Shown here: positions 1 through 9,337 of the stretch, one piece after another | Position numbering within the stretch: position 1 is the first letter of the stretch | Layout: the number at the start of each line of letters is the position of its first letter | Source of the DNA: Selaginella moellendorffii | Taxonomy: Eukaryota; Streptophyta; Lycopodiopsida; Selaginellales; Selaginellaceae | DNA: 64,000 nt | NCBI RefSeq assembly: GCF_000143415.4 | Contig: NW_003314443.1 | Coordinates: 62,001-126,000, forward strand | Direction: 5' to 3' | The notes under the pieces: generated by a model | The model's input: only the letters and a program-made list of their open reading frames with translations | Told to the model about the DNA's origin: nothing | Database searches by the model: none | Program-made: the position numbers and the translations under genes

Positions 1-17
1 TGAGATAACATTTAAAC

Positions 18-2597
18 TTAAAGTGCGTACTCACCAGGTTCGTAGAGAAGATACTGTTTTTCTTTGGCAATTGTAATTATATGCTCCATTGAAGTCACCT
101 CTTCAATGGAGTTTGTCACCGCAACACACGGGACACCCTTGAGTAGTGCGGCTCGAAAGAATAGTCTGCCGCAGTTGTACTCGACAACGCATTTGCCCTT
201 GGAGTCACCCGCTATTGCGTTGAAGACCCAGCTGAGCATTTCCCATGCTGCACCTGGAGCTTTCTTTGGATTCGAAAGCTCCATAGCTGTCTTCAGTTCC
301 TCAGGCACGGGTAAATTGACCTCCCTCAGATCAATTCGATCGGCTTTGTTGAACGAAGCTGGGAAGTCACTCCAGTCCCACTCTGCTGCAGGACCAATAA
401 CAAGGGCGACTGTGAAGATGCGGACATTCGTCGGTATCTTCTTCTTAGCCATTATCCCATGGATCTCCTGCATCTCCTTGCCTTTCAACCGAGCCTTCAC
501 CTCGTTCAAGGCCTTCCAGAACTTGTGATAGGATTCGGAGTCGTAGATCATATAGTGGACTGAAGATTCCACCTCCGCAAGTCCCACCATTAAGTCAATG
601 ATGGAGCTGACTTCGTCTGCATGAGTGATCTCCTCGTTTGTGAAGTCCATCACACAAAAGATGTTCTTCACCTGCTCATCTCCGTGGGAAACGATGCTCC
701 TCCACCTTTGATCCTCATCCGAATTCACGTATACCCGGTAAGGTTCTCGATAGGCCTTTGCTGCGGGGTCGAGCTGTTTCTGAAGCCGGCGGTCGACATC
801 CCTCTTAATGAAATTTGGATACTGATCCAACTTCTCAGCTTTACTTTTCGTGGCATCCCGCAGCAGATCGATGAACTTGGGGGCCCCCTTCACGTACTCG
901 TCGATGTCTTCATTTGACAAGTCCAGCTCTTCCATCATCTCTTGCGTGGTGTCGATGCTCACCCTCGCCACGGCCACTTGCTCGAAGATCCAATCCTTCA
1001 ATAGCGCACGAGCTCTCAGAGTCGTGCACAAGTCCTCGTATGTCACAATATGGCCGGGAGTCATTTTGGTCTTGTTGAAGACTACCTCACCACGTAGAAG
1101 AGCATTAGCCACTGTCAGAAGGTCGTCGTCATCTAGAGACCGCGAGAAACGCAAGGCGTTGAGCTTCAAATCATTGGGCTTCCGGCTGTCCTCCACACCC
1201 ATTGAGTTTAGCAACTCCCCGTCATGGTACCTCCTCAGCACATCTACCCATTTGTCAAAAACAACTTTTGTCGCGAGTAGAATGTTATGGATGCTGAGTG
1301 TGTCATTGACCCCCAGTGTTTTCGAGAGAAGACTCGAGAATTCCTGCAATGGAAATGGCGTGAGGCCACATGCTATGCCACATGCAACGAGGCTTACCTG
1401 CCAGGCGCTAGTTGCTAGTGCACGTCCTTGTCCTGGTTTTTGTGGCTTCTTCAGTTGAACCCAGAGCTTCCGTGTTCGTGCCAATGTCTCGTGCAGACCC
1501 GATTTGTAGCACGTTTCTTGCTTGACATTCTGCGCGTGGGAGATGTATATGATAGATCGGAGGGGCGAGTTGCCTTTTATCAGGCGGACAACTCTTGTCT
1601 TGAAGACTTTCTTCACCTCCTCGCCCACCATAATATCCACAACTATCTGTTGCATCGCCAAGCTAGAATGCTGCCCGGAGAAGGCATAGAACCAGATGTT
1701 CTGATCGTCCAACACCTTCCTATTGATCAAGTCTGGAAACCTTGTCTCGCCCTTCATTGTTCGGTAGTAGGGGATCACGTCTGCGATGTCGGGTGTTACT
1801 GGACTTGCCAGCATCTTCTGCTTCAGTTTCTCCACCCACTCATCAGATACTAGCCTGTGGTTGTATTTGCTTTGGATCTCGATACTGCTCACGTCGATTG
1901 TATATACTTTGTTGGAATAGTAACAAGTACTATTATCTGCGACGATTTTTGCTGCCTCTTCTTGCTCTTTCTGCTCTTTGCAGCTCTTCTTTTTGGTGGG
2001 TGTAGTGTTCGAACCCGAGGCAATGGCATCACCGAGTAGCTTCTTTTTTGGAGCAGTAGAGTCGGACGTCGGCTTGAGCTTGACCACCCTTTTCTGCTTC
2101 GGGGTAGTTTCCAGATCGACCCCCTTCCCCTTCGCTTCGCAAACTGGAGGCACTCTCAACGGCTCAATGTTGGAATATAGTTTTTGAACATCGCCGTAGG
2201 TGAGGTCCGTGGATTCCATGTGATCTTCATAGACCCGCAGCGTCTTTGAAATTGTGGGCCTCCTGGACAACCTCTCCCTAGCTCCCTCTAGGAATTCCTC
2301 ATAGCCGCTGCCCCCCTCCGGGAAGCCGCTAGGATGTGCAAGATGGATCTTGAAGGCGGACGCTGTCTCTACCACAAGTGCCAGTCCATATTCTTGCATG
2401 GAACTGCATGGAGTGTCTGTCACTTGGATGAGGATCCCCATGCATTCTTTTCTCCCACCATCTGTGTTGTACAGCATCAGATCCTCGCCTTCCATCCCGA
2501 AAGTCCAACTGGTGAGCTCCTCCCCCTTCTCTGCATCCACATTGACAGTGGCTGGAAGAAGAACGCAATTCCTCGCCTGTTCAGAAATGCACAACAA
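18..2597 (-). CDS. Hypothetical 859-aa protein with ParB/sulfiredoxin-like segment
   Basis: This is a single uninterrupted reading frame from ATG at 2597 to TAA at 18-20, and no intron is needed. Residues about 155-220 form a Lys-rich, low-complexity linker. Residues about 233-320 resemble the ParB/Srx fold: a beta-strand lead (VYTIDVSSIEIQ), a helix (SDEWVEKLKQKM), then WFYAFSGQHSSLAMQQ at about 302-317. Its GQHS is in the place of the GxHR signature of ParB-type nuclease/CTPase domains. I do not recognise the remainder (residues 320-859). Residues about 404-418 are encoded by a copy of the local palindromic repeat. The gene is divergent from the transposase-like gene at 5811, with 3.2 kb of palindrome-rich DNA between. 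DNA binding or nucleotide hydrolysis is an inference from a weak motif match. An intact frame this long suggests recent selection. Confidence 0.6.
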   Translation of the reverse strand: MLCISEQARNCVLLPATVNVDAEKGEELTSWTFGMEGEDLMLYNTDGGRKECMGILIQVTDTPCSSMQEYGLALVVETASAFKIHLAHPSGFPEGGSGYEEFLEGARERLSRRPTISKTLRVYEDHMESTDLTYGDVQKLYSNIEPLRVPPVCEAKGKGVDLETTPKQKRVVKLKPTSDSTAPKKKLLGDAIASGSNTTPTKKKSCKEQKEQEEAAKIVADNSTCYYSNKVYTIDVSSIEIQSKYNHRLVSDEWVEKLKQKMLASPVTPDIADVIPYYRTMKGETRFPDLINRKVLDDQNIWFYAFSGQHSSLAMQQIVVDIMVGEEVKKVFKTRVVRLIKGNSPLRSIIYISHAQNVKQETCYKSGLHETLARTRKLWVQLKKPQKPGQGRALATSAWQVSLVACGIACGLTPFPLQEFSSLLSKTLGVNDTLSIHNILLATKVVFDKWVDVLRRYHDGELLNSMGVEDSRKPNDLKLNALRFSRSLDDDDLLTVANALLRGEVVFNKTKMTPGHIVTYEDLCTTLRARALLKDWIFEQVAVARVSIDTTQEMMEELDLSNEDIDEYVKGAPKFIDLLRDATKSKAEKLDQYPNFIKRDVDRRLQKQLDPAAKAYREPYRVYVNSDEDQRWRSIVSHGDEQVKNIFCVMDFTNEEITHADEVSSIIDLMVGLAEVESSVHYMIYDSESYHKFWKALNEVKARLKGKEMQEIHGIMAKKKIPTNVRIFTVALVIGPAAEWDWSDFPASFNKADRIDLREVNLPVPEELKTAMELSNPKKAPGAAWEMLSWVFNAIAGDSKGKCVVEYNCGRLFFRAALLKGVPCVAVTNSIEEVTSMEHIITIAKEKQYLLYEPGEYAL
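1355..1385. repeat. Palindromic repeat copy inside the ParB-like gene
   Basis: One full copy of the GGCRTG-N-CAYGCC palindrome plus an extra half site lies in the coding sequence. It is read in frame as ACGIACGLTPFPLQ without breaking the gene. Confidence 0.75.
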
Positions 2598-2632
2598 TTA
2601 GAGCTGACAGATGAAAAGCTAGCAGCTGGAAA

Positions 2633-2791
2633 TAACGTGAGGCCACACGCCATTCACCACTGCATCAGATGTCTTGAGGCTGCATCCTAAGATGGCGTGA
2701 GGCTACACGCCATCTGTAACCGGACTGCACTCGAGAGCCCAATCGGTGCATGCCAATGTTGCTACTGAATGGCATGTGGCCTCATGCCATT
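2633..2791. repeat. Three palindromic repeats upstream of the ParB-like start codon
   Basis: Copies lie at 2633-2653, 2692-2713 and 2769-2791, that is 35-195 bp upstream of the minus-strand ATG at 2597. The outer arms (TGGCRTG and CAYGCCA) are conserved while the central bases vary. Confidence 0.8.
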
Positions 2792-3029
2792 TTCTACTTC
2801 GTCTAAAAGACTTACCATTTGAAGCCGAATGGAGGCCGTGACAATCGAGGCCGGACTCGCTGGCGAATGTGCACTGTGTGTGCAGCGGATCGTAGCAGCA
2901 AGGCTACTCTGCCACTTACAGTTGGAGAGTGGCGCTGAAATCTCCCGGGACGCCAAGTGGGCTGCGTGTGGGTGGTGGAGTGGGCGGCGGAGTTGGCGGC
3001 GAAGTTACAAACTGGGTGTGTCTTGAAGT

Positions 3030-3205
3030 GGATGCCGATGCACACGAGCGCGATGCAAGCGCGAGTGTGATGCAAGCGCGAGTGGATGCCGATGCACACG
3101 AGAAACCTGTAGAGAAGTGAGCGTGATCGCAAGTGGGAGCACGATGAGAGCGGGAGCGCGAGTGTGATGCGAGCGCGAGCGCGAGTGTGCGAGCGCGAGT
3201 ACAAA
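3030..3205. repeat. Degenerate gcgag/gtgatgc simple repeat
   Basis: The stretch is built from variants of gagcgcgagtgtgatgcaagc with no stable period. Several short ORFs across it are compositional artefacts. Confidence 0.6.
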
Positions 3206-3263
3206 TCAAAATGCAAAACCTAACCTCACACGCGCGAAATGTCACAACGGTTGGTAATCCTGC

Positions 3264-3410
3264 CACGTCATCATTCCTCGGACTTGGGCGCCACCATTAA
3301 TTTCTGGATTGCCGCGCGCATGCAAGCACGCAAAATCCAAAAGAAATCCACAACGTCATCATTCCTCGGACTGCATGCACGCGAAATCCAAAAGAAAGAT
3401 CATGATTGGG
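3264..3410. repeat. Short direct repeats (cgtcatcattcctcggact and aaatccaaaagaaa)
   Basis: The first motif occurs at about 3266 and 3353. The second follows gcatgcaagcacgc at about 3318 and gcatgcacgcg at about 3372. This is a partial tandem duplication in the intergenic region and is non-coding. Confidence 0.5.
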
Positions 3411-3547
3411 ATATCATTTAATACCCTCGCTATATTTATACCATGCATGATTGGATATTCCAAAGCATCTTGTATTTCCAAAAATGGCAGATGTTCAGCT
3501 AAATAAAGAAATTCTATCTGTTTCTATTTTTCTCTCAAATCAATATT

Positions 3548-3943
3548 ATAGCGTGTGGGCTCATGCAATTTTGAACCAAAGAAACCCAAAAAACGTTGGA
3601 CCCAAAATATTTTGAAAAAACCCAAAAAACCCTAAACATTTTAAACCCAAAAATCCAGGCGTCCTGTGGCGTTATTCCTTGAATGGCGTGTGGGCGCATG
3701 CCATTTTCAGGGCCAAATGCTGAATGGAGAAAAATTCCCTTTCAGTGCAAATGCTGCAAGAGGCAGATGCCGAGCACAAAGGACTGTAACTACCTCACAT
3801 GACACAGATAAACTTTTCTCTATTTGGCAAAGATAAACTTTATAGCGTGTGGGCTCATGCAAGTTTGAACCCAAAAAATGCACCAAAAAATTCTCGGCGT
3901 CATCTGGCGTTATCTCTTGAATGGCGTGGGGCCGCATGCCATT
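3548..3943. repeat. Paired palindromes in a duplicated non-coding module
   Basis: Palindrome copies lie at 3548-3571, 3682-3705, 3842-3863 and 3920-3943. They form two modules, each with a decayed copy (tagcgtgtgggctcatgca, then ttgaaccc) followed about 80-135 bp later by a complete copy ending ccattttcagg. A third module is at 4786-4917. Between them a second repeat (aaatgctgcaagaggcagat) occurs near 3742 and again near 4493. Confidence 0.7.
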
Positions 3944-4416
3944 TTCAGGGGCACATAGGAGTATATTCCTAGGATATTCTGACACGCGCGAGATTTTTTT
4001 GAGTTTTCTTGAGATCCAACCGTTAGATCGCAACTAGATTTTACAGAATGGTATACAATGTCTTTCTTGATGACCCTGCAAAGAAGCATCTCGATCGGAC
4101 ACCACATGAGACCACACGAGCCTTACAATGTTTCAGGGGCATTTGCCATAGATCCGACCGTTATTTTGCTCCAAGATTTTACAATTTGGTGTGCATTGAC
4201 CTTTCCATCGAAACTGCAAAGGGACATCACAATCAGATGTGGGATCACAAGAAACTAACTTCACTAACTCTGGTTTCACCAAGATCTACGTAAGGAGTTA
4301 TGAAATGAAAGGACCCTCTCTATTGAAATGTGTTTATGGTCCTAGGGGCATTGTGACATATCAAAGGATTTTGCATCAAGTTCTGTATTTGCATGTTTAT
4401 CAAGCTACTGAATTGC

Positions 4417-4449
4417 TAAACCCTAAACCCTAAACCCTAAACCCTAAAC
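4417..4449. repeat. Interstitial telomeric repeat (TAAACCC)n
   Basis: Four and a half perfect units of the Arabidopsis-type telomere repeat (TTTAGGG on the minus strand) lie in the intergenic region. A single degenerate unit lies near 3630. Confidence 0.9.
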
Positions 4450-4785
4450 ATGTGGCAAATGCTGCGTGAAGAAAGATGCCCTTTTTTGGGCAAATGCTGT
4501 AAGAGGCAGATGCCGAGCAGATGTATCTCAGGCTAGCGAAGGGGACAAACGAAAGCTAGCTATAAACATGACGGGATGCAAATAGATTACTAAGCTGGTC
4601 CTACGAAAATCAAAAACCATAATTGAAAACATTGAAAATGCAAAAAGAAAGGTTTATAATATTTTTGAATTTTAGGCAACCAAAGGAATGTAAGTAGGGC
4701 ATGTGTTTGTAAGTTTAAAAATGCCTCAACCACTTAAATTCCCAAGTAAATAAAGCTGTTTCTATTTTTGGTACAGGTAAACTTT

Positions 4786-4917
4786 ATAGCGTGTGGGCTC
4801 ATGCAATTTTGAACCCAAAAATGCACCAAAAAATGCTCGACTAGCATTATTCTTTGAATGGCGTGTGGCCTTATGTCGAGCATTATTCTTTGAATGGCGT
4901 GTGGCCTTATATTGCCA
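4786..4917. repeat. Third palindrome module
   Basis: A decayed copy at 4786-4809 is followed by two partial copies (4857-4880 and 4897-4917) separated by a directly repeated cgagcattattctttgaatgg. Confidence 0.65.
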
Positions 4918-5347
4918 TAAATGGACGTACACACACAGCATAATTATTCCTTTACACGGCGAATAATCTTGGCGCGGATCGCTGACATGGCATGGCAAAG
5001 TTCGAATCACTGACATGGCACAGCTGGATCGAGGCAAGGACATGATGTGACAAAGTTCAACCTCCGACAGCAAAGTCTAGAAGCTACTCAGTTTGAAATT
5101 TGTCAGAGGAATCATAAGATCTGGTTTGTCAGAGGATTTGATGTGACGTTCAAGCGTGTGTTATTTTTGAATTCTCGAACTCATTCCTAGGTCTATCATT
5201 TTTGTGCGCCGTGTTTTTGGTTCCGCTGAGCGCAGTGAGCGCTGCTTGTGTAAGCGGCGTTGTGGGCTGTGGTTTATGCGTCTACGAGCGGTTGCGGCAT
5301 TGCGAGCGCCATTGGGAGCGGCAATTTATGCGAGTGGCAGTTTGTGT

Positions 5348-5446
5348 GAGCGGCGCTACGAGCAGTTGCGGTGTTGCGAGCGGCGTTACGAGTAGTTGCG
5401 GTGTTGCGAGCGGCGCTACGAGTAGTTGCGGTGTTGCGAGCGGCAC
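5348..5446 (+). repeat. 30-bp tandem repeat, 3.3 units
   Basis: Units begin at 5348, 5378, 5408 and (partial) 5438. Each reads gagcggcgYtacgagYagtt followed by gcggtgttgc. It lies upstream of the transposase-like gene in a GC-rich stretch from about 5200. ORFs across it are repetitive artefacts. Confidence 0.9.
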
Positions 5447-5538
5447 TGTCTTTGGTGTGGCTACCGCTTCCTCTTGATATTCGGCACTTGTGCTTCCTGG
5501 TATGTTCACCATGGAATGGCTTAGGACCACATTTAGAA

Positions 5539-5729
5539 ATGGCATGAGGCCACATGCCATCTTGGGCCCTTGCAATTTCATGGCTAGCGTATTGACATGT
5601 ATGTTTTTACTTGCCTGCAGCTGTGTGTATATCAAGATGGCATGAGGCCTCATGCCAATTTTGTGAATGCGAAATTTCACGTGGGTGTCAATAGCATGTT
5701 TGAATAATGGCATGTGGCCTCATGCTATT
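5539..5729. repeat. Three palindromic repeats upstream of the transposase-like start codon
   Basis: Copies lie at 5539-5561, 5637-5660 and 5706-5729, that is 80-270 bp before ATG 5811. The middle copy contains TGGCATGAGGCCTCATGCCA, a perfect 20-bp palindrome. Confidence 0.85.
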
Positions 5730-5810
5730 GAGGTTGTTTGGTATGTTATGATTTAGGCCATTCTCCAATCATTTTTTGTATGGTCTTAACTTCTTTTCTG
5801 CACTTTCAGA

Positions 5811-8800
5811 ATGGCCTTCAGGGTTGGGGAAAAGGTTTACATTTTGAATGGTGGGAAGAGAGTTGCAAAAGGGACCCTTGTGTCTATGGATCGGAACTTT
5901 GTTATACACTGTCAAAGGCTTGGGGAAGGCAATGCTGCTGTATCAGTAGAGACTGTCTTCGATAGGAATGTGGTCGCTATTGAACGAGGAGAGATGGTCG
6001 TCGGGGTAAATGTTGTTGTTGCCTTGAAAAATCTTCAAAAGAAAGCAGATGTTGGGGACAGCGCAAGTGCGACGCATGTTCCCTCCATGGATCTTAAGAA
6101 CCGTGCTACATGGATTTAGGCAAAAGTGTTTCTAAACAACCCCGAGGGGGAGGTGGTAGCTGAGGGCTTAGCCACAGTTGTCGATCCAAGAGATGCGGTT
6201 GCTAATCAAGAATTGGGCTGGGATGATATTGGAGTTGCGATTTTAGAGGTTGTTGACACAGAAGAAAACAGTCTGACTATTGGAAGCATTGTGCGGTGGA
6301 AATTGAGGCACTTAGTGTTTGAGAATGTGAAGGATTCACAATCAAACACCACTACAACTGATGACAGAACATCTCTTCATGGGAAAAGAAAGTACACCTT
6401 CCTAAAGCGCAGCCAAAGGGATCTGAGCAACGAACCGAAAAGGCAGAAAATGGCGATGGAGGTTCGAATGGTCTCGACAGTTGCTTGTTGCAAGAGGAGG
6501 TGCTGTCAACATGCTGATTGGGATGCTATTGAAGAGGAGAGAGCAAGATACAAGACATTGTCCTGGAAGGCAGCTCGCAATTTTGTGTATGAGGCATTAC
6601 GGTCATCTGTTGATGCTTCAGAACATCAGGTGGGGGGCATGGTCTTCCAGAGGGGTTTGGTCTGCATGAAGGCATGGAGAATCATTTATGGAGTCCCTCG
6701 AACCACATTCTACAGAATCAAAACTGAGTTCGAGGAACAAAGGGTTCAACAGGCAGTCCATAGGAACGACGGTACGCACAAAACCAGGGGTCATGTTGTA
6801 TATGGAGAGGCAATCTTCAAGAGGTTTGTCGAGACATGTAGCGAGCAGCAACCACATAAAACCCGCCTCTTGGAAGATGGAACACGAGACACCCAACGAG
6901 TTCTCCCTTCCATGTATACCAAGGGGGCCATATTGGAAGATGTGAATCGGGAACTCCAGAGTAATGGCTACAGGAAGCTGAGCCAATCTAGATTTAGTAG
7001 ATTGTGGACCAACAGGTTCAGGGATGTGAGTATAGGAAAGTACTCCAGCTTTTCAAAGTGTGACGAGTGCACTGCTATCAAAATGGCTTTGTCGAAGAAT
7101 TCTTGCAGCGCTCAAGAGCGAGAGACATTGGTTAGAAGGCGGCTCGACCACAACATCGAGCAGAGAAGCTGCAGGACTGCATATTATCATAACAGGATTC
7201 TCTCCATGGAGAGACCTGACTCTTACCTCTGCATCATCCACGACAAAATGGACCAGAAAAAGACGTGCTTACCTCGACTCAATCCTGCCCCCAAGGCAAT
7301 CTCTTCATCCATGCAGCTGCCTGTGTCTCTGTTTGGCATAATCGCTCATGGGCATGGTGCCCAGAACTATGGGAACTTCTTTGTACCTCTATGGGGTGGC
7401 GGGGGTGCAAACATGATGATTGCGTCCCTAGCAAAACACTTAAGGTCTCTGCAAAGTGCGCAAACTGAGCTGAACGGCCAACCCTTGCATAAGGCCCTTG
7501 TCGATCGAACCCCATACAGGGTTCAGCTGGAGGAGGAGCAAAGGCTTGCAGTATCGCATGGGGCCCCATGCCATCCCAGTGAATATGTTGGCCGTCAGAT
7601 TGTAGGGTTATCACGTGAGGCCTCATGCCATTCCGACGAGGCTGGTCGCCCGGTGAATGCACAGCCTCATCCAAACGAAGCAGAATCTCAAGGAAGTTCT
7701 TGCGGCCGATGTGGCCTTCCACCCCATCTTCTGCTCCAAACAAACAATGCTGGCAGTGAGAACAAAAACATGTACGTCTTCGCGTACTTGGCGATGCTTG
7801 TTGCCAAAGGCATATTTGAAACGGTTACACTTGGCTTTCTCATGGTTGGGCACACTCATGAAGACGTCGATGCCATGTTCAGTCACCTGGCAGAGTCCCT
7901 CCGGCGATCCAATGTCCTCACCCTCCCACAACTCTACGATGAATTCCAAAATTGCATCAAAGGCACTGTTGAAGCTGCACTTCTGACAGAGGTTCCAGAC
8001 TTTAAGGGGTTTGTAAGAGGCTACATCAGGGACGGATCCGAAACGCTGATTGGCCACTCCAAGCCTCTTCAGTTTCATTTCAGCATGTGTGACGGTGCTC
8101 CAGTGATGAGGTACAAGATGAGAGAATGGGACACAGTGTGGCTGCCAGTGGACGGCATTGAACTCTTCAAGAGAGATCCCATAACTGGGGAACCTATGAT
8201 TCCTCAGGGTTCCCCACTGCCGATGCACCCGGATGGACTCAAAGACCAGGAAAGTATAGTGGCCGGGATTAGACAGCATATTGCCTTCTGGAAGAGGGGG
8301 TTGGTGTTTGGTGGAGAATCCTATTTTCAGAGGTGCAAGCCTTTGCTCGAATACTGGGAGAAGATTATATCTGCTATCCAAAATGGGCCGGTTGTATATG
8401 AAGAATTGGAAGAGTCCTTTTGGCCAGAACCCAGAGCACCAGATAGTAGCGGAACAATGTCCTCTGGAAATGCAGTGACAGATAACGATGTTGAGGATCA
8501 CTATTGTGGGCCGAGGAACAAGAAGCCGGATTCAGCATTCAATCCAGTACAGGTCTGCAAAGGAATGGTCGTGCTTGTCAGACCCAGTAATAAAAAACAA
8601 ATGATATAGGTGGGGCGCTGCATCACTGATGCAAAGGAGGACGCGGAAACTAACTCCTTCAATGTAACTGTAGAGTGGTTCAAGCCAAGTTCCGGATATA
8701 CGAACGATTGCCTAGAAAAGAGATGGGTGCTGAATCCAAGGGATCCCAGCATGAGCATATCGGTGGATAATGTTGTGCATGGTTGGATGCGGAAGCAGAG

Positions 8801-8952
8801 TGCCACCATCACCTTGCCAGACCATGCAAGAGATGCAGCAAGAGCATTCATAACCCGGGTTCAAGGTGAGATTCATTAATATTCCTTTACTAAGTTTCTA
8901 ATGTATTTTATTTCAAGGTGAACAATCCGAATCTGAATCAGAGGAGGCGTGA
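5811..8952 (+). CDS. DDE transposase-like protein split by two in-frame UAG codons
   Basis: One frame runs from ATG 5811 through UAG at 6117-6119 and UAG at 8607-8609 to TAA at 8877-8879. Alternatively it splices (CAAG|GTGAGA at 8868, acceptor TTTCAAG at 8917) to a short acidic tail ending TGA 8950-8952. Two related domains of about 50 residues (5823-5970 and 6129-6290; KG.L/EG.. then LG.(G/D)(N/D) and VxVE/EVV) resemble the plant DUF8039-type domain. The core has HDKMDQKKTCLPRL (about 7230), LLQTNNAGSENKN (about 7725) and FLMVGHTHEDVDAMFS (about 7833). I read these as the three acidic positions of an RNase H-fold transposase widespread in plants and algae. The second acidic residue is Asn (NN instead of DN), so this copy may be inactive. 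The UAGs could be CAG-to-TAG decay or readthrough. A large family member, clearly not host-like. Confidence 0.6.
7555..7632. repeat. Two palindromic repeats inside the transposase-like coding region
   Basis: Copies at 7555-7575 (center GGGGCCCC) and 7610-7632 (center GAGGCCTC) are read in frame as VSHGAPCHP and LSREASCHS. They lie between the first and second acidic motifs. Confidence 0.8.
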
Positions 8953-9075
8953 TGGCATGTGGCCTTACGCCATTCCTAGGTGAGATGATACAAATAACAA
9001 GTATAAATTCTTAGTTGTTCTAGCAAATCTTACTTAAAGTTCAAGGTGAACAAGCCGAATATGAATTCATCGGAT
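8913..9075 (+). repeat. Duplicated 3' exon-like segment (tcaaggtgaacaa..ccgaat)
   Basis: The last acidic exon start at about 8913 (tcaaggtgaacaatccgaat) recurs at 9040 (tcaaggtgaacaagccgaat) and in inverted orientation at about 10296-10318. This suggests local duplication around the 3' end of the transposase-like gene. Confidence 0.6.
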
Positions 9076-9280
9076 TGTTATAACAAATTGCGAGGTGATG
9101 GCATGAGGCGATACGCCATTTGAGAGTGGTAGCCATTCCTATATGAGGTGAGTGAAGTATTTATTAGAAATACCTCATTCAATTGTGCACTTCTAAGTCT
9201 TGGTCCACTTAGTACTGTTTGCATGTTTTTATTTTAATTCTTTCTCTAAAATGTTATTTAGCATGTGGCTTCATGCCATT
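8951..9280. repeat. Palindromic repeats downstream of the transposase-like gene
   Basis: Copies lie at 8951-8973 (beginning in the predicted stop codon), 9097-9120 and 9258-9280. No coding sequence is convincing in 8953-9480, which is AT-rich. Confidence 0.75.
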
Positions 9281-9337
9281 GCTCTCCACAATCATGCATT
9301 GAATTTCTATCCTTGCATAATACTTCTCCATATATAT

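Noticed and set aside
850-1458. Plus-strand 202-codon ORF opposite the ParB-like gene
   Set aside because: It is an antisense shadow of the 859-aa frame with no recognisable domain.
2812-3266. Minus-strand ORFs of 116-134 codons rich in Arg, Ser, Ala and His
   Set aside because: They translate the degenerate gcgag simple repeat.
5202-5713. Overlapping ORFs of 60-140 codons across the 30-bp tandem repeat
   Set aside because: They are translations of the repeat and of GC-rich flanks with no domain or conserved start.
7623-8501. Minus-strand 292-codon ORF
   Set aside because: It is an antisense shadow of the transposase-like coding sequence, which has recognisable motifs on the plus strand.
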